In this document: positions 33,094 to 42,424 of the stretch, piece after piece
Numbering within the stretch: position 1 is the first letter of the stretch
How the letters are laid out: each line of letters starts with the position of its first letter
NCBI RefSeq assembly: GCF_042610425.1
Contig: NZ_JBGJZM010000001.1
Location: 1,426,001 to 1,490,000 of the forward strand
Length of the DNA: 64,000 bases
DNA from: Ectobacillus sp042610425
Lineage (GTDB): Bacteria > Bacillota > Bacilli > Bacillales > Bacillaceae_G
Direction of reading: 5' to 3'
Translations under genes and position numbers: made by a program
The notes under the pieces: generated by a model
Databases searched by the model: none
Told to the model about the DNA's origin: nothing
The model's input: only the letters and a program-made list of their open reading frames with translations

Positions 33094-34131
33094 TCACTTT
33101 ATAATAGGAACCTTTACCTCTATTTGCGTCCCTTTATTTGGCAAGCTCATAATTTTTAGCAAGCCACCAATTTCTTGTACACGTTCTTGGATCGAAGAAA
33201 GTCCGTAGGACCCCGCTTTACGAACATTCACATCAAACCCCACTCCATCATCAAGCAATTTTAATAGAGCATGCCCCTCTATTTTTCGCAGGCGAAGCTC
33301 CATATGCTTTGCTTTAGAATGGCGCAACGTGTTTGATATCACCTCTTGGATAATACGAAACAGATGATCTTCGACTCCTTTTTCTAGTGCAATGGATTCC
33401 ACATGCCAATCAATTTTCATTTGTTGCTTTGCAGATAACTCAGTTAACAGTTCATGAATCCCTTCTTCAAGTTTTTTCCCCTCAAGCTGTACAGGGCGCA
33501 AATGAAGAAGTAAGGCACGCATTTCAGATTGTGCATTCACAATCATCGTTTCTACTAACGATAGCTGGCCTCGCGTTTCATCAGAGAATAAGTTTTGTTG
33601 TTCATTTATGGCAGACATCATCATTGACATAGCAAAAAGCTGTTGACTTACCGAATCATGTAATTCCCTTGCTAATCGTTGCCGTTCCTGTGAAATAGCC
33701 TCTTGTTTCATTTCTTCGTTCCACGATGCTCGTTCGTTCGTTAGTTTTTGAAACAGACGCGCCTGCTCTTCAAACCTTTTCCCAAGTTCTGTAATACGGT
33801 TTGTGATTTCATCAAACTCATCATGTTCAGAAAACACGGTTTCTACATGATAATTTCCCCTCTCCAATGCCATTAAGGAAACTGAAAGTTCATGAACACG
33901 TCGCTTCATAAATTGGCTAATTGCATAGCCAATTGCGATTCCAAACAAACAACTGCTTCCTACTACAAATAATACGACTGGAATTGTTGCGACCTTTTGT
34001 TCAAAGAGAAAATGATACATAGTTTGACCACTTTTCCACGTATATACAACCGTTGCAAGGAGAGAAACAGTAAAGCTTAGCATTAACGAATAGTTAAAAT
34101 ATATAGAGGAAATGCTACGCTGCTTATGCAT
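33094..34131 (-). CDS. liaS: LiaS-type sensor histidine kinase
   Basis: A 345-residue kinase with two closely spaced membrane segments (about 15-33 and 50-74) and a very short external loop, so it senses stress within the membrane. HAMP follows, then the NarX-type dimerisation domain with His158 in QRLARELHDSVSQQLF, and an HATPase domain (GVGFDVNVRKAGSYGLSSIQERV). The start overlaps the liaF stop by eight bases, so the two are translated together. The 5' order liaF-liaS-liaR matches Bacillus. Confidence 0.93.
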   Translation of the reverse strand: MHKQRSISSIYFNYSLMLSFTVSLLATVVYTWKSGQTMYHFLFEQKVATIPVVLFVVGSSCLFGIAIGYAISQFMKRRVHELSVSLMALERGNYHVETVFSEHDEFDEITNRITELGKRFEEQARLFQKLTNERASWNEEMKQEAISQERQRLARELHDSVSQQLFAMSMMMSAINEQQNLFSDETRGQLSLVETMIVNAQSEMRALLLHLRPVQLEGKKLEEGIHELLTELSAKQQMKIDWHVESIALEKGVEDHLFRIIQEVISNTLRHSKAKHMELRLRKIEGHALLKLLDDGVGFDVNVRKAGSYGLSSIQERVQEIGGLLKIMSLPNKGTQIEVKVPIIK

Positions 34132-34855
34132 ATCTCACCTCTGTATCTCCTACAATAAGTGAAGAAATAATTTTAATTTTTCTCGTTGCAAGCAGATATC
34201 CATCTGTTCTAAGAATCAAACTTTGATTAAATCCCTTTTCCTCTTCTCCTAGTATGAACATGTTTCCAACCACTACTGAATGGTGCACAGATAACTCTAA
34301 ATCGTAAGGTATATATAAACTTATATTACCAACAAGACCATGTATGATAATCACGGTTTCTCCCTCGGGAATCATTGCAGTAGTGAGATCAATCACAATG
34401 TCCCCTAGCCCGTAACGAATATTAATGTCATGTAACTCGAAGGTATGATTCATCATTCGATAATTCCCAATCAGCATACTTTTTAAAAATGGCTCATGCC
34501 GTATGATCCGTTCTCTCTGAATATCATCTTTCAATTCTACTTGAATAGATGACGGATGTTTCCTACTTGTATACAGGTGATAGCCCACTAAAACTAATAA
34601 ACCGACAAACAGCATTTGAAATGCTGTAGAAGAAAAAATAGTACTAATCAAAGAAAACGCACCAAGAACAAGCAATACATTCCCACGAATACGATGTCCT
34701 TTTTTTCGAAAATGCCGCCCGAGGATGAGGAGAACGATTGAAATAATAAGACCTGCTGGCTGAAAACGATGAAATATAATGTCTATTAACATACCTATTG
34801 CAAAAATAATCGTAAAAATTCCGATTATTTGCGTTTTTGAATATGGTTTTTTCAT
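34124..34855 (-). CDS. liaF: LiaF-type negative regulator
   Basis: A 243-residue membrane protein, the inhibitor of LiaS. About four short hydrophobic helices (residues 8-25, 34-45, 58-75, 80-93) precede a beta-rich cytoplasmic domain (about 130-240) with the family stretch NMFILGEEEKGFNQSL and IKIISSLIVGDTEVRY. This C-terminal domain is the 'cell wall-active antibiotics response' fold. GAGGAGGAGC precedes the ATG. It is the first of the liaFSR part of the operon, 93 bases after liaH. Confidence 0.9.
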   Translation of the reverse strand: MKKPYSKTQIIGIFTIIFAIGMLIDIIFHRFQPAGLIISIVLLILGRHFRKKGHRIRGNVLLVLGAFSLISTIFSSTAFQMLFVGLLVLVGYHLYTSRKHPSSIQVELKDDIQRERIIRHEPFLKSMLIGNYRMMNHTFELHDINIRYGLGDIVIDLTTAMIPEGETVIIIHGLVGNISLYIPYDLELSVHHSVVVGNMFILGEEEKGFNQSLILRTDGYLLATRKIKIISSLIVGDTEVRYA

Positions 34856-34948
34856 GCTCCTCCTCCTCTTTTACATAGTGAAGAAAAGGTATGGACTCCC
34901 AATACCTTCTCCTTTTTACTATATCATATGACGTATGTTCCATGTACC

Positions 34949-35587
34949 CTATTTCCCTAGTGATGCACTTCTCTCTTTCTCTAGCTTTGCAATCTTTGCA
35001 TCAAACGTATCTCGTTTGTAATCTTCATTTATTCGCTGTTCTAGATTTGAAATGTACTGTTCAATTTCTTCGAACCGTAAAAATGGACTGTTGTCAGAAA
35101 TTTTCGTAAGTGTATCATTCATACGACGATTTGCATGCGCGACATTTTCACGCGCCATTAGTTCCATACGCTTCGTATGCATTTCCTTTAGCTTATTCTT
35201 CATTTCTCGTAATCGTTGCTGTAATGAGTCAATTTGTTCAATAGATGTATCGTACAAGGTCGCTAATCGGTCACCTTGCTGTTTGTAGTAATCCGCTTCT
35301 TTATGAGCACGATCCTCAAGTTCCTTTTCTCCTGCTTCTCCTGCAATGACAGCTTGATGACTACGTTTTTTCTCCATATACCGCACGTCTTCCAGCTCTT
35401 TAAAGAAGTTGGTTTTTAAGACATGTTGACGTTCGATTAATTTCTCGATTTTTCGAACCTCTCCTTCTCCATCTCGTACATATTGATTTAAAAGAGCAAT
35501 CGGATTTTTCTTTTCTTGCTCATCTAATAATTGGTGCACATCCGCTAACACAACATCTCTTACCCTTGAAAATATAGAACGTTTCAT
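34949..35587 (-). CDS. liaH: phage-shock protein A homologue (LiaH)
   Basis: A 212-residue coiled-coil protein of the PspA/IM30 family that polymerises on the inner membrane to protect it during envelope stress. Nearly the whole chain is helical (LNQYVRDGEGEVRKIEKLIE, MKNKLKEMHTKRMELMAREN). ATG 35587 follows GAGAGGAAG; the upstream open codons start with a GTG and are less likely. It abuts the small membrane gene upstream (21 bases), and both are the usual main target of LiaR. Confidence 0.93.
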   Translation of the reverse strand: MKRSIFSRVRDVVLADVHQLLDEQEKKNPIALLNQYVRDGEGEVRKIEKLIERQHVLKTNFFKELEDVRYMEKKRSHQAVIAGEAGEKELEDRAHKEADYYKQQGDRLATLYDTSIEQIDSLQQRLREMKNKLKEMHTKRMELMARENVAHANRRMNDTLTKISDNSPFLRFEEIEQYISNLEQRINEDYKRDTFDAKIAKLEKERSASLGK

Positions 35588-35608
35588 TACAATCTTCCTC
35601 TCCACAAT

Positions 35609-35953
35609 TTATTTTCTTGCCATGATCTTGTCCCATTCTTCATCAAAATGATGGTACGAATGATACTCTTTTTCCTGCTTTTTGTTCGTTTTCCACTTAC
35701 GATACAACAGAAACAGAAGCAGCACAGCGCCAATTCCTACTAGTCCTGGTACATTACCGAATATCAACATAAACGAAACAACTCCAAGTAAGCTCCATCC
35801 AATCTTGCTTAGTACAGAGTCTGCTTTTAAAAATGAACGAAAGCTCCAATATAACAGAGCAATTCCTAAACCAAGAAAAACAATATGTCCAACACTTCCT
35901 AAAGCCACCAACGTTAATAAGCCAGCTCCTATAAAGAATAGAATATTTTTCAC
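35609..35953 (-). CDS. LiaI-like membrane protein
   Basis: A 114-residue protein with three hydrophobic segments (about 4-16, 20-37, 55-82), a short basic linker and a His/Asp/Glu-rich cytoplasmic tail (KEYHSYHHFDEEWDKIM). In position it corresponds to LiaI, the membrane anchor for LiaH in B. subtilis; sequence identity to LiaI is not certain. The start is a GTG after GGGAGGCTGAGT. It is first in the operon and sits 30 bases from the putative promoter. Confidence 0.75.
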   Translation of the reverse strand: MKNILFFIGAGLLTLVALGSVGHIVFLGLGIALLYWSFRSFLKADSVLSKIGWSLLGVVSFMLIFGNVPGLVGIGAVLLLFLLYRKWKTNKKQEKEYHSYHHFDEEWDKIMARK

Positions 35954-35985
35954 TACACTCAGCCTCCCTTCGTTTTGATATCTTT

Positions 35986-36014
35986 ATCTTACCGAGAATG
36001 ATGTTTCACCATAA
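35986..36014 (-). promoter_or_regulatory. putative promoter of the lia operon
   Basis: On the reverse strand TTATGG (36009-36014) and TAAGAT (35986-35991) are 17 bases apart, about 33 bases before the GTG start of the first gene. The -35 match is weak, as expected for an activator-dependent promoter. Confidence 0.4.
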
Positions 36015-36037
36015 CTGGCTGAGGGATGGTTTTTATA

Positions 36038-36053
36038 TCAGACTTTAGACTGA
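36038..36053. promoter_or_regulatory. candidate LiaR operator
   Basis: TCAGACTTTAGACTGA is a 16-base near-palindrome (six of eight pairs), ending about 24 bases upstream of the putative -35 box of the lia operon. LiaR/VraR-type regulators bind such dyads upstream of weak -35 boxes. The position is inferred, not proved. Confidence 0.45.
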
Positions 36054-36073
36054 GGAGTGCTAGGACTATAACG

Positions 36074-36106
36074 CAAAAAAGGCCTCACGCTATGCGTGAG
36101 GCCCTT
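36074..36106 (-). terminator. terminator after gltP
   Basis: GCCTCACGC pairs perfectly with GCGTGAGGC around TAT; a six-base T-run follows on the reverse strand. Confidence 0.9.
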
Positions 36107-36122
36107 GTTAGCTATCTAGCTA

Positions 36123-37388
36123 TTAAGATGCATGCTTGATTTCTTCTAAATACTTGGTTGCTACTTTGTCATCATACTGTTTTTCCCATTTGGACATAAT
36201 AACAGCTGCCAAAGAGTTTCCAATCACGTTTACGACCGTACGAGCCATATCAAGAAGACGGTCAATACCTGCGATAAATGCCAATCCTTCTAATGGAATA
36301 CCTACAGAACCAAGTGTCGCTAGCAATACAACGAACGATACGCCTGGAACACCAGCAATCCCTTTAGATGTTACCATCAACACGAGAAGAAGCGTAATTT
36401 GTTGGGAAATCGGCAAATTGATGCCGTACATTTGCGCCAAAAAGAGAGCTGCAATTGCTTGATACAATGTAGATCCATCCAAGTTAAATGAATAACCAGT
36501 TGGAATAACGAATGATACGATCGCTTTAGGACAACCGAATTTCTCCATTTTTTCCATAATTTTTGGTAAAACAGTTTCTGAACTTGCTGTTGAGTAAGCA
36601 AGAATAATTTCATCTTTTAAAATTCTAAAAAATTGGAAAATATTAATTCCAAATATCTTTGCAATAATTCCAAATACTACTATTATAAAAAAGAACATTG
36701 CCCCGTAGACAACTAGTACAAGTTTACCTAACGGAATAAGTGAGACTATGCCGAATTTCGAAACCGTAACCCCAATTAGAGCAAATACACCAAACGGAGC
36801 AAATTTCATTACTTGATTTGTAACGTAAAACATAGCTTCTGCAGTACCTTTAAAGAAGCGAAGAACCGGAAGCCCTTTTTCTCCAATAGCAGCAACACCG
36901 AGACCGAACATAACAGAAAAGAAAATAATAGCGAGCATATCGCCCTTAGCCAATGAATCGATAATATTGGTAGGAACAATATTAACAAATGTGTCGGCCA
37001 TTGAATGTGTACCTACTTGATGAGCTGTAGTTACATAAGAAGCAATATCGGTCTTTTGTAAGCTTTTCATATTTACTCCAACACCGGGTTGAAATAAATT
37101 TGCAAAAAGCAATCCTAACACAATCGCAAATGTTGTAACAACTTCGAAATAAAGAATGGTTTTCCCACCTAATTTTCCAAGCTTTTTAATATCACCTACA
37201 CCTGCTACCCCTACAACAAGACTAGATACAACAATTGGTACAACAATCATCTTAATGAGACGAATAAATACATCGCCAATCGGCTTTAAGTAAGTGACTA
37301 GATTTGCGTTACCATAAAAGATGGCACCTACAACAATACCTAAGATGAGACCAATTAAAATTTGCCAAGCTAACCCAATTTTTCTCAT
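36123..37388 (-). CDS. glutamate/aspartate:proton or sodium symporter (DAACS family)
   Basis: A 421-residue carrier for dicarboxylic amino acids (GltP/GltT/DctA family). It has about eight membrane helices and the two hairpin loops. The serine-rich first hairpin is AYSTASSETVLPKIMEKM, followed by PTGYSFNLDGSTLYQAIAALF with the NMDGT-like motif (NLDGS), and the second hairpin is SKGIAGVPGVSFVVLLATLG. The substrate set (glutamate/aspartate against C4-dicarboxylates) cannot be settled from motifs alone; the Asp-rich region toward helix 8 favours amino acids. GAGGGGGAGTC precedes the ATG. It is monocistronic. Confidence 0.9.
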   Translation of the reverse strand: MRKIGLAWQILIGLILGIVVGAIFYGNANLVTYLKPIGDVFIRLIKMIVVPIVVSSLVVGVAGVGDIKKLGKLGGKTILYFEVVTTFAIVLGLLFANLFQPGVGVNMKSLQKTDIASYVTTAHQVGTHSMADTFVNIVPTNIIDSLAKGDMLAIIFFSVMFGLGVAAIGEKGLPVLRFFKGTAEAMFYVTNQVMKFAPFGVFALIGVTVSKFGIVSLIPLGKLVLVVYGAMFFFIIVVFGIIAKIFGINIFQFFRILKDEIILAYSTASSETVLPKIMEKMEKFGCPKAIVSFVIPTGYSFNLDGSTLYQAIAALFLAQMYGINLPISQQITLLLVLMVTSKGIAGVPGVSFVVLLATLGSVGIPLEGLAFIAGIDRLLDMARTVVNVIGNSLAAVIMSKWEKQYDDKVATKYLEEIKHAS

Positions 37389-37588
37389 ACTGACTCCCCC
37401 CTCAAGGAATAATCTATTAACTTTGGATAAATATATTGAATTTTCTAGTATTTTTATATATTTCTAGACGATTTAATATTTTTACCCTTAAGAATACATC
37501 ATAATAAAAAATTTACTTTCTGACAATAACTTTATTGTTATATTCATTTAAAATTCTCTTTTTTGTATATTTTTATTTCTTTCAATAT

Positions 37589-37631
37589 AAGGAACCTAGA
37601 AAAAGAAGATACCTCTTTTTCTAGGTTCCTT
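37589..37631 (-). terminator. terminator after the LD-carboxypeptidase
   Basis: AAGGAACCTAGAAAAAG (37589-37605) pairs with CTTTTTCTAGGTTCCTT, a 17-bp stem. It overlaps the stop codon at 37630. The T-run is weak on the reverse strand. Confidence 0.65.
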
Positions 37632-38606
37632 AATGTACAATAATTTCAATCTGCGCCATACCCTGGTCAGTAATTACTTTGATTAAACCACCTATTGGGA
37701 ATGTAATAATCGGAGAAGTATGTCCAAAATTCACATTTGCAAGCACCGGAAGATGATGAAGTTCTTTTTTCGTCATAACGATTTGTTGAAGAAGTTTCAT
37801 TGTCAAGTTTGATTTCTTCTGAAAACGACCGATTAGAACGCCTTGAATACCATTCGCTCCATTTATCTGTAGAAGCGACTGCAAATCACGATCAAATATG
37901 CGAGCATCTACTAAATCATCATCTTCAATAAATAATATAGTATTATGTAAATCTGGCATATATTCTGTTCCTTGTAGTAAGTTCAACGTACAAAGATTCC
38001 CGCCTACAATTCGTCCCTCGCTACTGCCCTCCTGAATCACAACAGGGCCCTCATTTGGCAAAAAGCAGCGCGTTTCTTGGTTGAGATACCAAGCATCATC
38101 GCTCCACTCTTGCGAAGGCTCGACGATAATCGAGCTATCATCCATTAGACATGCTTGAAAGTAATTCTTCGTATAGGAAAAACCCTGCTTCATTGCAAAA
38201 GTTGAAAAATGAGGTCCAGAATAGGTCACAAGTCCTGTTTTTTGATAAATTGCATTGCACAGCGCAGTAATGTCTGAATAGCCGCAAAGGACTTTCGGAT
38301 GATTACGAATCAAATCATAATCCAAATACTGTAGTAATTGATTTACATTAAACCCTCCAAGCGTCGTTAAGATTCCTTTAACGTGCGGATCACGGAACGC
38401 CTCATGCAAATCTTCTATTCTCGCTTGTAGGAAGAGGAAAGAAAATCATCGCATTCTAATGCATGTTTAGAGAACGTTACATAGAACCCCATTTCATTTA
38501 AAACCGTTGTTGCGAGATCACGTTGTTCTTCTGCTACTACAGCTAAACTAGTAGAAGGAGCAACAATACGAATTTCGTCTCCACGTGTCAATTTTATAGG
38601 TATCAT
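37630..38606 (-). pseudogene. LD-carboxypeptidase (S66, MccF-like), frameshifted
   Basis: Two overlapping frames together code for an LD-carboxypeptidase or microcin-resistance (MccF-like) peptidase that removes the last D-Ala from muropeptides. The first part (ATG 38606) runs MIPIKLTRGDEIRIVAPSTS.. to DDFLSSSYKRE and stops at 38415. The rest continues one frame over, as QARIEDLHEAFRDPH.., to 37630. The break lies near 38430; a missing base would restore one continuous chain. The Ser nucleophile (GYSDITAL), and His (VNFGHTSP) are intact. Either a real inactivation or a sequencing error. Confidence 0.8.
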
Positions 38607-39030
38607 AGCTATATTTCTCCTATTAGCAAAGTGAATTTATTATATTTTAAAAATATAATAAATATTCTAAAAAATTAGATATTTATTCATAGACAATCAA
38701 TGGGTATTCTTTTCATTTTTGCTAAATTTACCTTTTTCCCTTTTTACCAAATTTACCATAACAAAAAATGCCATTTTATTCAATTATTTAATTACATACA
38801 CAGAAAAAATGGATGGCACATTTAATTATATAAGTATCATTATTATAAATGTATTATCAAATTCATTTTTATATTTTTATAATCAAAAACCCCATTATTT
38901 ACCTATATTTCTATAATTAACTCTTTTTTTACTAAGCAATTATTAAAATATTATTACACTTTCTTAAAATAATAGATTCTCTTTTTTTTACATGTAAAAT
39001 GAATAAGGTAAAGAAAGGAGACTGTCATTC
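38607..39030. other. AT-rich intergenic region without a gene
   Basis: About 420 bases of very AT-rich sequence between the divergent LD-carboxypeptidase and the M23 hydrolase. A 65-codon open frame here is low-complexity and has no ribosome site, so it is not taken as a gene. Promoters of both flanking genes should lie here, but no clear box pair can be picked out. Confidence 0.6.
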
Positions 39031-40272
39031 ATGAATAGAAAGAATACGATTCTGAGTTTACTAACAGCCGGGACTCTCGTTGTATTCCCTAGCTTCACAT
39101 ACGCAGAATCGAATCAAAACCAGTTAAACAGCATTGATTCACAGCTATCTAGTAAACAACAAGATTTGCAAAACAAACAGCAACAAAAATCACAAATCGA
39201 AACAGATATTTCTTCTTTGCAAAAGAAGCTGGATGACTTACAAGCAGCTGCTAGTACAAATGAACAACAATTAAAGGCAACAAACGGTGAAATTTCGCAA
39301 ACCCAAAATCAAATTAAAGAAAAACAAAGTCGTATTGCAGCTTTAGAACAACAAATCGCAAAGCGACAGGAATTAATTAAAAAACGCTTGCAATCTGTTC
39401 AAGAGCAGCCTCGTACCACTTTAATAACAGAAGTCGTTGCAAACTCTGGAAATCTTGCTGATTTAATCGAAAACTTATATTCTGTAACACTTATCTTAAA
39501 TTCTGATAATGACATTCTCAAAGCACAGGATCGCGATCAACAGGAAGTTAAAAATGAGAAAACTGCTATTGAAACAAAACAGAATGAATTAAAGAACTAT
39601 GAGTTAACATTAAAACAAAAACAGCAAGACCTTGATTCAAACAAGCAGCAGCAACAAACTGTTATGAATGCGATGAGTGACAAATTAAAGCAAACAACAC
39701 AAGATATTATGAGCACCGAGGAAGCACAAAAACTACTAGAATCTCAAAAGTCAGCACTGCAGCAAGCAATTGCTCTAGAAAATGCTAAAGTTGCAGCTGC
39801 TAAGACAGCTACCTCCACACCAACTACAGGATCTACAAGTAGTTCTAGCGGTTCAAACTATAGTCAGCCATCTAACACTGGCGGCTTTATTAAGCCTGCT
39901 GCTGGTGCCTTTACATCTGGATTTGGTGGACGCTGGGGCGCTATGCATTACGGAGTGGATATTGCTGGTAGTGGCACAATTCCTATTGTTGCTGCCGCTG
40001 ATGGTGTAGTTATTCAATCCTATTTATCTAGTAGCTATGGAAATGTCGTTTTTCTCGCACATAGCATAAATGGAAAAACATATACGACGGTCTATGCACA
40101 TATGCAAAATCGAATGGTTTCGGAAGGACAAGTTGTCAAACAAGGACAACAACTTGGCATTATGGGAAGTACAGGTGAATCTACAGGACAGCATCTTCAC
40201 TTTGAACTACATATTGGTGAATGGAACTACGCAAAAAGTAATGCCGTCGATCCCATGCCTTATATACAATAA
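39031..40272 (+). CDS. secreted coiled-coil M23 endopeptidase
   Basis: A 413-residue wall hydrolase. A signal peptide ending in SFTYA-ES precedes a long coiled coil (about 30-255), interrupted near residue 130 by a hydrophobic LITEVVANSGNLADLIENLY stretch as in PcsB/CwlO N-terminal domains. A Ser/Thr/Gly linker (~270-290) leads to an M23 domain with HYGVDIAGSG and GQHLHFELH, the zinc ligands. Such proteins are controlled by FtsEX and cut peptide bridges during growth or division. AAAGGAGACTGTC precedes the ATG. No ftsEX lies beside it. Confidence 0.9.
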   Translation: MNRKNTILSLLTAGTLVVFPSFTYAESNQNQLNSIDSQLSSKQQDLQNKQQQKSQIETDISSLQKKLDDLQAAASTNEQQLKATNGEISQTQNQIKEKQSRIAALEQQIAKRQELIKKRLQSVQEQPRTTLITEVVANSGNLADLIENLYSVTLILNSDNDILKAQDRDQQEVKNEKTAIETKQNELKNYELTLKQKQQDLDSNKQQQQTVMNAMSDKLKQTTQDIMSTEEAQKLLESQKSALQQAIALENAKVAAAKTATSTPTTGSTSSSSGSNYSQPSNTGGFIKPAAGAFTSGFGGRWGAMHYGVDIAGSGTIPIVAAADGVVIQSYLSSSYGNVVFLAHSINGKTYTTVYAHMQNRMVSEGQVVKQGQQLGIMGSTGESTGQHLHFELHIGEWNYAKSNAVDPMPYIQ

Positions 40273-40280
40273 CAAAGAAA

Positions 40281-40307
40281 GGGTGACATATCAGTCACCC
40301 TTTTTTT
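40281..40307. terminator. terminator shared by the M23 gene and sirC
   Basis: GGGTGAC (40281-40287) pairs with GTCACCC (40294-40300), followed by TTTTTTT. The sirC stop lies inside the loop. Confidence 0.85.
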
Positions 40308-40911
40308 CTACATATTCCGTTAGTTTCTCATAAAATTGTTTCCGTTTAGTTGCATCGATTCGGTACATATCTTCTAATACTTCCTCTAGCAGTTGACGTC
40401 TTTTCTCTTTATCATCGTATTGTTTGATTTTCAAACGACAATCATATAAGAAATCCACATAATTTTCATAAGATTCATCATATATGGTTGCTAGATGATC
40501 TCGTACTTTCTTGGTTAGTTTTGGACTTGCCCCGCCTGATGAAACTGCCAATATTAATTTCCCCCTATGGACAGCTGCAGGAAAATGACAATTTCCGCGT
40601 TCAGGATCCGTTACAACATTCACGAGCTGATTCTGATCAGCTTCTTCGGCTACCCTTTCGTTTACAAGTTTATCATTTGTCGCCGCAATAAGTAAAAAGG
40701 ATGACGCAACATCACACCGCTCGTATTCCTTTTGCAGCCACTGCACTTCGTTTTTCTCTACAAGCAGTGTAATGTTATTGTCAAGCTTTGGACTAATAAC
40801 GGTAATAGTAGCTCCCTCTTTTAAGAGCGACTTTATTTTAAAATAAGCTACCTTTCCGCCCCCAATGACGCTAACCTTCTTATCCTTCATACATATTGTA
40901 ATGGGATACAA
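40291..40911 (-). CDS. sirC: precorrin-2 dehydrogenase SirC (YlnF)
   Basis: A 206-residue NAD-dependent enzyme that oxidises precorrin-2 to sirohydrochlorin, the second-last step to siroheme. The dinucleotide fold begins KVSVIGGGKVAYFKIKSLL; DPERGNCHFPA and SSGGASPKLTKKVRD mark the Met8p/CysG N-terminal family. The TTG at 40911 is chosen since AGAGGTGA lies six bases ahead and the residues after it align with the usual family start; a GTG at 40920 is also open. It overlaps the end of sirB and closes the sulfate operon. Confidence 0.9.
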   Translation of the reverse strand: MYPITICMKDKKVSVIGGGKVAYFKIKSLLKEGATITVISPKLDNNITLLVEKNEVQWLQKEYERCDVASSFLLIAATNDKLVNERVAEEADQNQLVNVVTDPERGNCHFPAAVHRGKLILAVSSGGASPKLTKKVRDHLATIYDESYENYVDFLYDCRLKIKQYDDKEKRRQLLEEVLEDMYRIDATKRKQFYEKLTEYVEKKGD

Positions 40912-41638
40912 GAACCTCACCTCTAATCGTTTCTTCCGTACGTTGCTTTAGCAACTCTACTAACTTAGGATGATAACCTAGGCAAGGGCATAGCACAACA
41001 TTTTTTCTATGTAACTGCTTAATTGTACATTCCATTTTCTGCATAAGTCTACCTGTAAACAACAAATATGGAACGACGAATAGTTGATTAAGATGAGATG
41101 AAAGTGCTTGCTGCAAGCCTTCTTGAAAACTAGGCTTAGCTGCGGCTAAAAAGCAAAAATCCACCTTCTGGAATGGATAGGCATTCTCCATTAAGGATGT
41201 AATGCGTTGCATGTCTCGCAAGACGTCAGGATCACTGCTACCTCTTCCAACAATCAGGACTCTAGCACATGGCTCAATCCGTTCCTTACCGATTCGTTCC
41301 AGTAAAATAGACGGGATATGCTCATGCACGCCGAGAGGTCTTCCGTAAGAAACTGCGACCTCTTTGTATTTGTGTTGCAGCGCATATAGTTCATTTGGAA
41401 TATCCTGTTTTGCATGTCCTCCAGCTAGCAGCAGGACAGGGACGACGGCGATTTTCGTCGCTCCCTTTTCAATACACCTTGCAAAGCCTTCTGCTATGGA
41501 CGGCTCCTCCAACTCAAGAAAGCAAATTTCTTGAAGAGGCACGTCCACCACCTTCATGCATTGTTCGATAAATAACTTTGCCTCTTTAGCTGCTTCCTTC
41601 ACACGACTGCCATGGCATATATAGAGAACCGCTTGCAT
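40880..41638 (-). CDS. sirB: sirohydrochlorin ferrochelatase SirB (YlnE)
   Basis: A 252-residue chelatase that inserts ferrous iron into sirohydrochlorin to finish siroheme. It is of the CbiX/SirB type, with the N-terminal metal-site His in YICHGSRVKEA, the repeat of that half-domain in RVLIVGRGSSDPD, and FLAAAKPSFQEGL. GAGGCATTATA precedes ATG 41638, which overlaps the stop of the methyltransferase gene upstream (TAATG), so translation is coupled. Confidence 0.9.
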   Translation of the reverse strand: MQAVLYICHGSRVKEAAKEAKLFIEQCMKVVDVPLQEICFLELEEPSIAEGFARCIEKGATKIAVVPVLLLAGGHAKQDIPNELYALQHKYKEVAVSYGRPLGVHEHIPSILLERIGKERIEPCARVLIVGRGSSDPDVLRDMQRITSLMENAYPFQKVDFCFLAAAKPSFQEGLQQALSSHLNQLFVVPYLLFTGRLMQKMECTIKQLHRKNVVLCPCLGYHPKLVELLKQRTEETIRGEVLVSHYNMYEG

Positions 41639-42408
41639 TATAATGCCTCGCTTACATAGTTCGGTGAAGCTTGCATAAACCACTGTATTTTCTCACGAAG
41701 ACGCACAACTTCACCAATAATGATCATACTCGGATTTTGCACCGCTTGTTTTTGCAATATGGTGACAATCGTTCCGAGCGTCCCTGTAATCGTCCGTTGA
41801 TCGTTTGTTGTCCCCCATTCAACGAGGGCTACCGGTGTGTTCTCATCCTTACCATGTGCAATCAATTGATTACATATATAGGGAAGATTACTTACTCCCA
41901 TATAAACGGCAAGTGTGTCAATTCCTTTTGCCAAGTTTTCCCATTTTGTCTCCTCTTCCTTCCCACTTCGGCGATGTCCCGTCACAATTGCAAAGCTTGA
42001 ACCCATATCGCGATGGGTAACAGGAATACCAGCATAGGCGGGCGCTGCAATTCCCGAAGTAATACCTGGAACGATTTCAAAGGCAATTCCGTTTTTTGCA
42101 AGTACCTCGGCTTCTTCCGCACCTCTTCCAAAGACAAATGGATCTCCGCCCTTTAGGCGCGTTACCAATTTTCCATTCTTTGCATGCTTGACGAGACAAG
42201 CATTTATCGTTTCCTGCTGCATCGTATGGTTATTTGGCAATTTTCCACAATAAATCAAATCACACTTAGGCTTTGCATGCTGTAACATAAGCGGATTCAC
42301 GAGCCTGTCATACAAAATAACATCCGCCTCCTGAATACATGCCAATCCTTTAACCGTAATCAAATCCGGATCACCCGGTCCCGCTCCAACAAGATACACC
42401 TTCCCCAT
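41638..42408 (-). CDS. uroporphyrinogen-III C-methyltransferase
   Basis: A 256-residue SAM-dependent methylase (SUMT, YlnD/CobA type) that adds methyls at C2 and C7 of uroporphyrinogen III to form precorrin-2. The family signatures are GKVYLVGAGPGDPDLITVKG at the start, YDRLVNPLML, VTRLKGGDPFVFGRGAEEAE and the IPVTHRDMGSSFAIVTGH stretch. ATG 42408 follows AGGAGAGGTC. It is the first of the three siroheme genes, which provide the cofactor of the sulfite reductase upstream in the operon. Confidence 0.93.
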   Translation of the reverse strand: MGKVYLVGAGPGDPDLITVKGLACIQEADVILYDRLVNPLMLQHAKPKCDLIYCGKLPNNHTMQQETINACLVKHAKNGKLVTRLKGGDPFVFGRGAEEAEVLAKNGIAFEIVPGITSGIAAPAYAGIPVTHRDMGSSFAIVTGHRRSGKEEETKWENLAKGIDTLAVYMGVSNLPYICNQLIAHGKDENTPVALVEWGTTNDQRTITGTLGTIVTILQKQAVQNPSMIIIGEVVRLREKIQWFMQASPNYVSEAL

Positions 42409-42424
42409 AAGGCAGACCTCTCCT

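Noticed and set aside
38719..38916. 65-codon open frame in the AT-rich gap
   Set aside because: Low-complexity sequence with no ribosome site and no recognisable pattern; open by chance in AT-rich DNA.
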